NCBI GenBank assembly: GCA_910584325.1
Contig: CAJTZH010000016.1
Location: 1-36,294 of the forward strand
Direction: 5' to 3'
Source: an uncultured Lachnospiraceae bacterium
GTDB lineage: Bacteria > Bacillota > Clostridia > Lachnospirales > Lachnospiraceae
Length of the DNA: 36,294 bases
Made by a program: the position numbers and the translations under genes
Shown here: one piece after another, positions 15,971 to 23,284 of the stretch
How positions within the stretch are numbered: position 1 is the first letter of the stretch
Layout of the letters: every line of letters begins with the position of its first letter
The notes under the pieces: generated by a model
Database searches by the model: none
Seen by the model: only the letters and a program-made list of their open reading frames with translations
Told to the model about the DNA's origin: nothing

Positions 15971-16942
15971 CTATCTCAAAAGCAGCATGGCAATTTCTTT
16001 TACTGCCGTCATCACTAAAAATCCAAGTATCGTTGTTGCAATCATCAGTTTATTGGCGCTTTCAATGTCTTTTGCACAGACATTGCGTATATCGTCCCCA
16101 ATAAACGGTTTCTCATACCGCACACCAAAATACCACGCCTCACCGGCAAGTCTTACGCGAAGTGCGCCTGCGCAGACCGACTCAGTCTGCGCCGAATTGG
16201 GACTTTTGTGACAATACCGGTCGCGCCAAAAAATCCGCACGGCATTTTTATAATCAAATCCCAGCAGAAACGCCGCCGCAATCATCAAAAAAGCCGATAA
16301 ACGCGCCGGGAGGTAATTTGCAGCATCGTCTGTCTTCGCAGCCGCCCTTCCGAAATAAACGTATTTTTCGTTACGGTATCCCACCATAGAATCCATTGTA
16401 TTAACCGCTTTGTACGCCATTGCAAGCCATCCCCCGCCTACAATCATATAAAACAGCGGTGCAATAACGCCGTCCGACGTATTTTCCGCAACCGTTTCCA
16501 CAGCTGCCCGGATAATTCCTTCTTTATCCAATACATCCGTATCCCTTCCGACAATCATGGACACATCTGCCCTCGCGCGCTCCACGTCGTCGGCCGCCAG
16601 GCTTTTGTAAACCTTCATACTTTCTTTCTTCAGACTCTTCGCCGCAAGCATCTGCCAGCACATCAGACTTTCCAGCAAAACGCCTGCCGCCGTATTGTAC
16701 CTATAACAGACAACAAGAATCATAAGCGGGACGGCTCCATAAAGGAACAGCATCACGACTACCATCAAAGCCCCTTTTCTTATCTTCTTTCCCGGCATAT
16801 CATTTTGTCTTAAAAGCCGTCTTTTAAGACCGTCTATCGTCTTTCCCATCAACCTTACTAAATGCGGTAAGCAGTAAGGGTCTCCAATGATTAAATCTAA
16901 AATTAATCCAATAAAAACAGCAACTACCGAGCCGTAAAACAT
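15971..16942 (-). CDS. cbiB: Adenosylcobinamide-phosphate synthase CbiB
   Basis: Joins the aminopropanol (phosphate) arm to adenosylcobyric acid at the membrane. 323 residues, several membrane segments (for example MVVVMLFLYGAVPLMILVV near residue 60). Family signatures: GLILDLIIGDPYCLPHLVRLMG at the N-terminus, AAVETVAENTSDGVIAPLFY, MVGYRNEKYVYFGRAAAKTDD and YLPARLSA. The start has AAGGAG 4 bases upstream and lies just past the stop of the cobU-like gene. It carries a dyad motif (16890) and a perfect hairpin (16807-16830) in its first 50 codons. Confidence 0.94.
   Translation of the reverse strand: MFYGSVVAVFIGLILDLIIGDPYCLPHLVRLMGKTIDGLKRRLLRQNDMPGKKIRKGALMVVVMLFLYGAVPLMILVVCYRYNTAAGVLLESLMCWQMLAAKSLKKESMKVYKSLAADDVERARADVSMIVGRDTDVLDKEGIIRAAVETVAENTSDGVIAPLFYMIVGGGWLAMAYKAVNTMDSMVGYRNEKYVYFGRAAAKTDDAANYLPARLSAFLMIAAAFLLGFDYKNAVRIFWRDRYCHKSPNSAQTESVCAGALRVRLAGEAWYFGVRYEKPFIGDDIRNVCAKDIESANKLMIATTILGFLVMTAVKEIAMLLLR
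16807..16830. repeat. Perfect inverted repeat inside cbiB
   Basis: GTCTTAAAA (16807-16815) and TTTTAAGAC (16822-16830) are perfect 9-bp arms around GCCGTC. It lies about 112 bases into cbiB and 60 bases from a copy of the 18-bp motif. Confidence 0.65.
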
Positions 16943-16943
16943 C

Positions 16944-17333
16944 TCACTCCTTGATGACCTGATGCAAGCCGCAGACGAGTCGCGTCACTCTTTTTGCATT
17001 CTGCGCAATCCGGCACATCATCCTCCCATAAATCTCTCTATATTCCCGCTCAAACGAGTCAAGCGGAATAATTCCGCATCCAATTTCATCACCAATCAGA
17101 ATCTTATTCTCCTGTTCTGACAGACATCGAAAAAAACACGCTTGTCCCTCGTCAGTCTTGAGCTGTTGCAAATGATTTCTGATATAAAGATGAACATGAT
17201 TGACAATCAGCGCCTCCTCAAACTCATTTTCACTGCAATTGGCTCCATCAGCGAATTTGCAATCTGTTAAATTTAACTTTAATCTAACATTTTCCAGCTT
17301 ATTCTGACCAAATGCTCCGATAAATAACTGCAT
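16944..17333 (-). CDS. Small CobU-like protein with degenerate P-loop
   Basis: 129 residues. The C-terminal half matches the CobU family end (IGDEIGCGIIPLDSFEREYREIYGRMMCRIAQNAKRVTRLVCGLHQVIK). The N-terminus, which in CobU carries the P-loop, reads FIGAFGQNKLENV: the general shape remains but the GK[ST] core does not. It is also about 45 residues shorter than the intact CobU encoded at 18123-18641. It may be a decayed duplicate or a paralogue with another role; the frame is intact and has a ribosome site, and it sits tightly between cobS and cbiB, so it is probably translated. Contains one looser copy of the 18-bp motif (17266). Confidence 0.7.
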   Translation of the reverse strand: MQLFIGAFGQNKLENVRLKLNLTDCKFADGANCSENEFEEALIVNHVHLYIRNHLQQLKTDEGQACFFRCLSEQENKILIGDEIGCGIIPLDSFEREYREIYGRMMCRIAQNAKRVTRLVCGLHQVIKE

Positions 17334-17352
17334 ATCTTCTTTCTTCTCCCGA

Positions 17353-18126
17353 CTAAATGATAATCGTTAGGTATTCGCCAAAAACCACCACTGCGAAAAC
17401 CATGATTTCATATATCTGAATATAAAAACCTGCCATATCCCCCGTCATGCCTCCAAACTGTCTGTCAACCATGCGTACAAACCAGACTGTCAGGAAAAAA
17501 CTAAGTCCTGTCACCATCAGACCCGCAGACAGATTAAGCATACAGATCGTAAGCGCTCCTAATATAAGATAAACCGTCAGAACAGCCGAAACGGCATCTT
17601 TTTGCTGTGCAAAAGTAAACGCATACAGCGTTCCGTCCCGGTTGGCACTCTTTAAGGTCATGGCAAGAAAACAGGCGAGCGCACGGGACAGTACAAATCC
17701 TGTTCCACATAAAAAAATCCCCCATGTTGTCTGAACCTGCGCCAAAAGTCCGGCTCCCAGTATCATATACACGCAGAGCCACATCATCGCAAACGCTCCT
17801 GCATGCGGGTCTTTTAAAATCTCCAGTCGTTTCTCTTTTGTGCGGTAGGAAGACAACGCGTCCACCACGTCACAAAAACCATCCATGTGAATCCCACCTG
17901 TGACAAAAAGCGGCAGAACTATGGAAATTCCGCCATTTAACACATCATTAAATCCTAATTTAACATTAAGAAAATACCACAATATGAGCAATCCGGCAAT
18001 GACCATACCGACCAGAGGAACAAAACACATACTGTATTTCATATTATCTTCCGTCCAGTCCGCTTTCCCCACCGGTATTCTAGAATACATAGAAAATGCT
18101 ACTTTAAACGCGTTCCAGATTTTCAT
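17353..18126 (-). CDS. cobS: Adenosylcobinamide-GDP ribazoletransferase CobS
   Basis: Membrane enzyme that joins adenosylcobinamide-GDP and alpha-ribazole (phosphate) in the last step of nucleotide loop assembly. 257 residues, multiple hydrophobic segments. N-terminal FSMYSRIPVG, then the metal-binding region GGIHMDGFCDVVDAL (DGFxD), SSYRTKEKRLEILKDPHAGAFA and the C-terminal GGMTGDMAGFYIQIYEI. Start overlaps the cobU stop in ATGA (18123-18126), with AAAGGAG upstream. One close copy of the 18-bp motif falls at codons 55-60. Confidence 0.95.
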   Translation of the reverse strand: MKIWNAFKVAFSMYSRIPVGKADWTEDNMKYSMCFVPLVGMVIAGLLILWYFLNVKLGFNDVLNGGISIVLPLFVTGGIHMDGFCDVVDALSSYRTKEKRLEILKDPHAGAFAMMWLCVYMILGAGLLAQVQTTWGIFLCGTGFVLSRALACFLAMTLKSANRDGTLYAFTFAQQKDAVSAVLTVYLILGALTICMLNLSAGLMVTGLSFFLTVWFVRMVDRQFGGMTGDMAGFYIQIYEIMVFAVVVFGEYLTIII

Positions 18127-18641
18127 TCCAACACTCCTTTTATACAGACGGGAATGGAATACACGACTTCAACCACCCTGTCGGCGCGCTTTGCAAGCGC
18201 TGTGTTTAACTGCCCCATTTTGACAATATATTCATTGGTAAACGCATCATATCCGATGCCATCCATTCCTGACTCAATAGTAACCAATACTATATTATGA
18301 CATTTTTCACACAGTCTGTCTATACCTTCCAATATAAATGACACAACGTTCTTTCTTTTTTCGTCAAACATTTCATTTGCCAGAAGGTTCGACATACATT
18401 CCACGATAATCCCGCCTGCTTTTTCAATCGGCAGGCTGCCGATATCCGTCTCCTGTTCAAGCGTAATAAATCCTTTTCCGGCGCGCATCATCCTGTGGCG
18501 TCTGATTCTCTCCTGTGTCTCGTTATCCGGCGCGCGGTGCATCGTTGCCGCGTAATAAAGAGTTCCCTCTATACCCGCAAAAAGACTTTCCGCATATTCT
18601 GATTTTCCGCAGGCGGCTCCGCCTGTTACCAGTGTCAGCAT
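18123..18641 (-). CDS. cobU: Adenosylcobinamide kinase / guanylyltransferase CobU
   Basis: Bifunctional enzyme that phosphorylates adenosylcobinamide and transfers GMP to it. 172 residues, normal length. P-loop TGGAACGKSEYAE at the N-terminus, then LYYAATM, RIRRHRMMRAGKGFITLEQ (with the conserved His-Arg region) and ECMSNLLANEMF. The usual NEVGxGIVP segment is represented by TIESGMDGIGYDAFTNEYIVKMGQLN, a divergence worth noting given the second CobU-like gene in the operon that retains DEIGCGIIP. AAGGAG precedes the start. Confidence 0.88.
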   Translation of the reverse strand: MLTLVTGGAACGKSEYAESLFAGIEGTLYYAATMHRAPDNETQERIRRHRMMRAGKGFITLEQETDIGSLPIEKAGGIIVECMSNLLANEMFDEKRKNVVSFILEGIDRLCEKCHNIVLVTIESGMDGIGYDAFTNEYIVKMGQLNTALAKRADRVVEVVYSIPVCIKGVLE

Positions 18642-18655
18642 TTCTTCTCTCCTTC

Positions 18656-19717
18656 TTATAAGGGCTTATATGCATCCATACAAATATCATCAAACGTAAT
18701 ATTCCTGTCGTAAATCCGCTTTGCCATATCAAGAAGCGGAAACAAAAGAACTGCTCCCGTTCCCTCGCCAAGCGCCATACCTGCCTGAATCACCGGTTCT
18801 TTCCCAAGCATCTCAAACAGCCCCGCGCAGGCAGGCTCTCTGCTCCCGTGGGAACATATCATATAATCCGCAGCGTCTTTGCACATCATTTTCGCTAAGT
18901 TTGCGGCGACAAGAGAAATGACGCCGTCCACAATGACCGGAATCCGGTAATACGCTCCTCCGAGAAATAACCCCGTCATACCGGCGATATCAAACCCGCC
19001 AAGTTTTGAAAGCATGTCAACCGGCGATGTCCTGTCAGGGGCATTTACTCTGACAGCACGTTCTACCACTTCTATCTTACGCTTTAAACCTTCCTGCGAT
19101 AACCCCGCTCCTGTTCCCGTCACTGCCGCGGCAGGCATCCCCAGCAGCACGCTTGCAAGAGCGGACGTAGTCGTCGTGTTGCCGATTCCCATCTCGCCGG
19201 AAGCAATCACGTCAAAGCCTTGCTCTTTCACATCCCGGACCATGTCGATTCCATGCAGCAGAGCCTCAATGCACTCTTCTCTTGCCATCGCAGGGCCTCT
19301 GGCAATATTATGCGTTCCTCTCCTTACACATTTATTATGAATCTTTTCATGGAAAACTTCCTCTTTCATTCCCATGTCCACAGGAATCACCGTAACGTGT
19401 TCCCCTGCCGACATCAGATTCACCGTAGAAATCCCTTCGGCTAAATTTCTGGCTACAATGGCTGTGACACTTTCGTCTGTCTGGCTGATGCCCTCCTCCA
19501 CCACGCCGTTATCCGCGCATAAAATGATAACGCATTTTTTTTCAAGAGGCGCCGATACATCCTGCCGCACTGCCCCCACCTGACAAATGATATCTTCGAG
19601 CTTTCCAAGACCATGAAGAGGTTTCGCAATCCCGTTCCATTTTTGGGCACATTGCCTGTAAATCGTGCCGTCAAGCGGTTTTATATTTGTTAAAACTTCA
19701 TTTAATCTTATTTCCAA
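18656..19717 (-). CDS. cobT: Nicotinate-nucleotide--dimethylbenzimidazole phosphoribosyltransferase CobT
   Basis: Makes alpha-ribazole 5'-phosphate from nicotinate mononucleotide and a benzimidazole base. About 353 residues. Signatures: CADNGVVEEGISQTDESVT near residue 75, GEMGIGNTTTTSAL, and near the C-terminus GSREPACAGLFEMLG with GMALGEGTGAVL. The start is uncertain: TTG at 19717 has GAGG 9 bases upstream and gives MEIRLNEVLTNIKPLDG; GTG at 19732 is in frame but lacks a good ribosome site. It overlaps the end of cobB by 20 bases. Confidence 0.94.
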   Translation of the reverse strand: MEIRLNEVLTNIKPLDGTIYRQCAQKWNGIAKPLHGLGKLEDIICQVGAVRQDVSAPLEKKCVIILCADNGVVEEGISQTDESVTAIVARNLAEGISTVNLMSAGEHVTVIPVDMGMKEEVFHEKIHNKCVRRGTHNIARGPAMAREECIEALLHGIDMVRDVKEQGFDVIASGEMGIGNTTTTSALASVLLGMPAAAVTGTGAGLSQEGLKRKIEVVERAVRVNAPDRTSPVDMLSKLGGFDIAGMTGLFLGGAYYRIPVIVDGVISLVAANLAKMMCKDAADYMICSHGSREPACAGLFEMLGKEPVIQAGMALGEGTGAVLLFPLLDMAKRIYDRNITFDDICMDAYKPL

Positions 19718-21098
19718 TTTCGTATTCCTCACATCGCTTCTTAAAATTTAACACCGCATTTTCATTTGACAACAGATACAAATGCGGATATCCCGCAAAC
19801 ACTGTTTCTCCGGCATAAATACACGAATACGGTTCTCTATTTCCTGCCGGCTGTGCCGTAAACCCATCACCGTTCTCCTCACAGTCCCAATAATGAAACT
19901 CATGGGCTTTCAACGTCTCTCCCGCAAGACAGAGCAGGTTATCCCTCTTTGCCGTAAGCGTCACATATCCGAAGCGCACCGGACGCTTTGTCCGTCTTGC
20001 CGTACCTGAAAAAACACCTGCCATCTGATACAGTCTGCCGTCCATGCCCTCAATGGCGTCTTTCAGATACATATATCCGCCGCACTCGGCAATTACAGGC
20101 ATCTTGCTTAAAACTGCTTTCTTTATGGCGGAGCGCATCTGCTCATTTTCCGACAACTCCTTCGCATATTTTTCAGGATAACCGCCGGACAAAAACAGTC
20201 CCGCACATCCGGCGGGCAGTGCCTTATCCCTTATCGGACTAAAAAAAACGGGGCGGATTCCATGCCGCTTTAATAACTGCAGATTTTCCGCATAAATAAA
20301 CGTAAACGCCTCGTCATACGCCACAGCAAGCAAATGTCCGCCTGCGTCTGTATCCGGTAATCCGATGTTCAAATCATCACCGCCTGTATTCCTTGGTACA
20401 ATTGGAAATGCCGGCGCAGCTTTCGCGATTTCCAGAATTTTATCTGTCTCCAGCGTCCTACAGACCTCTCCAAAAAGGCGCGAAATCTTTTCCTTTAAAC
20501 AATCTCCTTCATTGGTAAAATCCAGTCCCAGATGGCGTTCATCAAACATTAAATCCTCTTTTAATTTATTAACAAAGCCGCAGGGAATTACTCCCAGTCC
20601 TTCCAGTTCTGATTTTACGCCTATATAAGTTTTTTCTGTAACCTGATTGAGAATCACCCCACGGATACCGGAATTTTCTGTCTGAGAGAGAAAGCCTCTT
20701 ACAACCGCACAGACAGAGTTTGCCATACCTTTTCCATTCACAATGAGAATCACGGGGGTCTGCGTGATAGCAGCAATTTCATAGGCGCTGCCCTTAGTCG
20801 TAAACCCTGCGCCGTCATAATATCCCATTGCTCCCTCCAATACGGCAAAATCCTGTCCTATGCACTTCTCACAAAAGTGTCCAAGCAGCGCTTCACGTTC
20901 GAGAAAAAAACTATCGAGATTGTATCCCGCAATTCCCAGCACATGACGATGAAACATTGGGTCAATATAATCGGGTCCGCACTTGAAAGCCACAACATTA
21001 AATCTTCTTTTAACAAGTTCATTCAATATGCTGCATACAATCGTTGTTTTCCCTGCTCCGCTCCCCGTTCCCGCAAAAAGAACTCTATTCATATCCAT
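19698..21098 (-). CDS. cbiA: Cobyrinic acid a,c-diamide synthase CobB/CbiA
   Basis: Amidates the a and c carboxylates of (hydrogeno)cobyrinate with glutamine and ATP. 466 residues. ATPase domain: FAGTGSGAGKTTIVCSIL (P-loop) and FKCGPDYIDPMFHRHVLG. Middle: VLEGAMGYYDGAG. Glutaminase-like domain: FLSGGYPEKYAKELSEN, IAECGGYMYLKDAI (nucleophile Cys), GYVTL and EFHYWD near the end. Start at 21098 shares TAATG with the pyridoxal kinase stop; a second ATG two codons later is possible. The longer open frame to 21182 runs into that gene. Contains two copies of the 18-bp motif. Confidence 0.93.
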   Translation of the reverse strand: MDMNRVLFAGTGSGAGKTTIVCSILNELVKRRFNVVAFKCGPDYIDPMFHRHVLGIAGYNLDSFFLEREALLGHFCEKCIGQDFAVLEGAMGYYDGAGFTTKGSAYEIAAITQTPVILIVNGKGMANSVCAVVRGFLSQTENSGIRGVILNQVTEKTYIGVKSELEGLGVIPCGFVNKLKEDLMFDERHLGLDFTNEGDCLKEKISRLFGEVCRTLETDKILEIAKAAPAFPIVPRNTGGDDLNIGLPDTDAGGHLLAVAYDEAFTFIYAENLQLLKRHGIRPVFFSPIRDKALPAGCAGLFLSGGYPEKYAKELSENEQMRSAIKKAVLSKMPVIAECGGYMYLKDAIEGMDGRLYQMAGVFSGTARRTKRPVRFGYVTLTAKRDNLLCLAGETLKAHEFHYWDCEENGDGFTAQPAGNREPYSCIYAGETVFAGYPHLYLLSNENAVLNFKKRCEEYEIGNKIK

Positions 21099-21925
21099 TA
21101 TCCTCTCAGCCGGTACAATATTTTTTCGAAACAGACTCCGTCCGATTTCGGTATGCCGATTATATCCGATTCCGTTATGCATTCGCTGACAAAATCCGCC
21201 GCCGTCTTAACCGCAAGACGCAGCGGCGCTTTGTTTACCAGTTTCCCCGCCGCCACAGACGCAAACACATCCCCTGTTCCGCAGCGGTTCTCCCCTGCCG
21301 TCTTCTTTCGTACCAGACAATAACTTCCGTTCTCCCAGACAAAATTCACAATATAACTTCCGCGGACAATGCCCGTCACCACAACGCTGCAGTCCCTGCC
21401 GCGCACCGTATTTTTACACATATCCGCAATCTGCGCATAACTGTAATCCGAACGGTATGGTCTGTCTGCCAGAATACACAGCTCCGTCAGATTCGGAGTC
21501 AGCACATGGGCATATTCTGTCAGTTCCTTCATCTTATCGCACATGCGCTTTGTATAGGTGGCATATACTTTTCCGTTATCCCCCATAATCGGGTCTACCA
21601 CCACAACCGTATCCTCTTGTGAAAATTCCTTTATGAACATTTTTACAAAGTCAATCTGCCCTTCCGAGCCATAAAACCCGGTTAATATACCATTAAATCT
21701 TAACTTAATCTTCTTCCATTCTTCTGTATATGGCACCAAATCTTCTGTGCAGTCACGAAAAAAGAACGAAGAAAATTCCGAATGATTTGACAAAATGGAC
21801 GTCGGTACGCCGCAGCATTGAATCCCCATCTGTGATATAATCGGAATCTCCACTGATAACGCGCACCGCCCAAACCCTGTAAAATCACTAATGACGGCTA
21901 TTTTAGGATAAACATTATGATTCAT
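21098..21925 (-). CDS. Pyridoxal/pyridoxamine kinase
   Basis: 275 residues of the ribokinase-like PdxK/PdxY type: ISDFTGFGRCALSVEIPIIS at the N-terminus, GILTGFYGSEGQ, VVVDPIMGDNGKVYATY, LTPNLTELCILA and AGENRCGTGDVFASVAAG with the anion-hole/catalytic Asp region GTGD. It phosphorylates B6 vitamers to PLP precursors. Start at 21925 from GGAGG 8 bases upstream; a TTG five codons earlier overlaps that site. It is the first gene of the cobalamin operon and is coupled to cobB in TAATG. PLP is the cofactor of CobD in the same operon, which gives a plausible reason for the link. Confidence 0.87.
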   Translation of the reverse strand: MNHNVYPKIAVISDFTGFGRCALSVEIPIISQMGIQCCGVPTSILSNHSEFSSFFFRDCTEDLVPYTEEWKKIKLRFNGILTGFYGSEGQIDFVKMFIKEFSQEDTVVVVDPIMGDNGKVYATYTKRMCDKMKELTEYAHVLTPNLTELCILADRPYRSDYSYAQIADMCKNTVRGRDCSVVVTGIVRGSYIVNFVWENGSYCLVRKKTAGENRCGTGDVFASVAAGKLVNKAPLRLAVKTAADFVSECITESDIIGIPKSDGVCFEKILYRLRG

Positions 21926-21956
21926 CCGATTTTCCTCCAAAAACAGTTCTTCTGTC

Positions 21957-21982
21957 CAAAAAAGGCAGAATCCGTTCTGCCT
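21957..21982 (-). terminator. Terminator or attenuator before the cobalamin operon
   Basis: Minus strand AGGCAGAA, loop CGGA, TTCTGCCT followed by a run of T. It lies between the membrane protein gene ending at 21991 and the pyridoxal kinase start, only 32 bases from that start, so a separate promoter hardly fits downstream of it. Read-through or attenuation is possible. Confidence 0.8.
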
Positions 21983-21990
21983 CTTTCCTT

Positions 21991-22866
21991 CTATTTATTC
22001 TTAATATTATCAAACTTTGGCATCGCCTCTTTTTTCTTCCTCATCTTGGAAAAAGACCGTAATTCACCGCCCAGATAATCCGCATCTACCCGCAAAGCCG
22101 CGACAATAACTCCGATAAGAATTACCAGCTTGACGACAACAACCACGCCATAATCCAGAACGGAATAATTCGCAAATAGCGATAATGCCTCAAGAACAAT
22201 ATTGGCGGCAATCACAATTCCATGCCAGAACAACGGAAGTCCTTTCTTTACCACCGCATAAAGAAGCAGCAATACGGCTACCTGAAAAACAATATCCAGC
22301 GCGTAACTCAGTCCCTGCAGTAAAAATGTAGCCGGTATAATCGACGCCACACCGGAAACATACTCCACAAGTTCTGCCTGTTCCGCCTGGCTGACATCCG
22401 CCAGCAGCGCTTCCAGTCCGTATGTATTGACGGTGGACGCCAGCGCCGACAAATAAATAAATGAGGTGCCCACAACAATCGCCTCTCCGATGGCGATGCC
22501 AAGACCTCCCATCAATGCGTCTCCAAGCTGCATGTCCTGATTACGGTCCGTAAACTTGAGCAAAATGAATCTCGTCGCATGCGAGAGTCCCGCCGCTATT
22601 ACCGCCCGCGTAATACAAAACGCAGTCTGGTGTCCCAGCAAAATGCTGGCAAAAAGCGGTATCGATGCTAAAACAAACGTTACCAGCTCCGTTCCAACGA
22701 CCACAATCAGCAGATAACACAACAACCCCATAAATCCCGGCATAATCTTCGCGGAATATCTCATCAGAATAATAAATCCTACTATAATAATTACGGAAAT
22801 CATAATCATTCCCGCAAGATTGATAAACGTTACCGATTGCTGCGGAATCGTAATATTATAATTCAT
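21991..22866 (-). CDS. Multi-pass membrane protein, possibly YhfC-type
   Basis: 291 residues with about seven or eight hydrophobic segments, the first near residues 17-36. Segments such as SHATRFILLKF and GDALMGGLGIAIGEAIVVGTSF resemble the YhfC family of putative glutamic intramembrane proteases, where a Glu in a GxGxGGxE-like context is proposed as catalytic; here it would be the Glu of IGEAI. The C-terminal 30 residues are basic and cytosolic. The family call is tentative. AAGGAGGG precedes the ATG. It is the last gene before the terminator at 21957-21982. Confidence 0.5.
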   Translation of the reverse strand: MNYNITIPQQSVTFINLAGMIMISVIIIVGFIILMRYSAKIMPGFMGLLCYLLIVVVGTELVTFVLASIPLFASILLGHQTAFCITRAVIAAGLSHATRFILLKFTDRNQDMQLGDALMGGLGIAIGEAIVVGTSFIYLSALASTVNTYGLEALLADVSQAEQAELVEYVSGVASIIPATFLLQGLSYALDIVFQVAVLLLLYAVVKKGLPLFWHGIVIAANIVLEALSLFANYSVLDYGVVVVVKLVILIGVIVAALRVDADYLGGELRSFSKMRKKKEAMPKFDNIKNK

Positions 22867-22904
22867 AAACCCTCCTTGTTTGTAAATTCCTTTTAAAATG
22901 AAAT

Positions 22905-22928
22905 GAGAGCTGACAATCTGCAGCTCTC
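22905..22928 (-). terminator. Probable terminator of cspA
   Basis: GAGAGCTG (22905-22912) and CAGCTCTC (22921-22928) form an 8-bp stem; on the minus strand ATTTCATTTT follows. It lies 64 bases past the cspA stop. Confidence 0.65.
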
Positions 22929-22991
22929 CATAATCCCTTTGTATGACAATATATCCTTAATAGTAGGTACACTGTTATCATTACCAGCAGA

Positions 22992-23189
22992 TTATAATTT
23001 TGTTACGTTAACTGCCTGAGGTCCCTTTGCTCCGTCGATAACGTCAAATTCTACTTCGGCTCCCTCGTCAATCGACTTAAATCCGTCCATGTTCAGACCG
23101 GAAAAATGTACAAACACATCCTTTCCTGCCTCGTCACTGATGAATCCATAACCTTTCTGGCTGTTAAACCATTTAACTGTACCTTTCAT
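22992..23189 (-). CDS. Cold-shock domain protein
   Basis: 65 residues, one OB-fold cold-shock domain with both RNA-binding motifs: KGYGFI and VFVHFS, framed by MKGTVKWFN at the start and GPQAVNV at the end. It binds single-stranded RNA/DNA as an RNA chaperone. GGAGG precedes the ATG. It has its own promoter (23247-23275), a leader of about 50 bases and its own hairpin terminator. It is a standard CspA/CspB-type protein. Confidence 0.96.
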   Translation of the reverse strand: MKGTVKWFNSQKGYGFISDEAGKDVFVHFSGLNMDGFKSIDEGAEVEFDVIDGAKGPQAVNVTKL

Positions 23190-23246
23190 TTCGATACCTC
23201 CGAAAAAATAACTTTATGTGACATTGTTAATCAATTCACATAAATA

Positions 23247-23275
23247 ATATTAGCATATTTGCCATTTCATGTCAA
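23247..23275 (-). promoter_or_regulatory. SigA-type promoter of the cold-shock gene
   Basis: Minus strand TTGACA (23275-23270), 17 bases, TAATAT (23252-23247). It lies only 10 bases past the hslO stop, so the cold-shock gene is transcribed on its own. Confidence 0.75.
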
Positions 23276-23284
23276 CGACAATTC

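Larger units (their letters stand above)
12714..21709. repeat. Ten dispersed copies of an 18-bp dyad motif within the cobalamin operon
   Basis: Plus-strand consensus ATTAAATC-N4-TTTAAY, a dyad ATTAAA-N6-TTTAAT. Copies: 12714-12731 (C at base 1), 15115-15132, 15479-15496, 16890-16907 (ATTAAT right half), 17266-17283 (looser), 17947-17964, 19689-19706 (looser), 20548-20565, 20997-21014, 21692-21709 (CTTAAT right half). All lie inside genes: acyltransferase, cobD (two), cbiB, cobU-like, cobS, cobT/cobB overlap, cobB (two), pyridoxal kinase. cobQ and cobU have none. Flanks are not conserved, so this is a short site, not a copied element. Function unknown. Confidence 0.7.

Noticed and set aside
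21926..21990. Cobalamin riboswitch before the cob operon
   Set aside because: The gap is 65 bp and contains a plain terminator hairpin; no B12-box-like sequence was seen.
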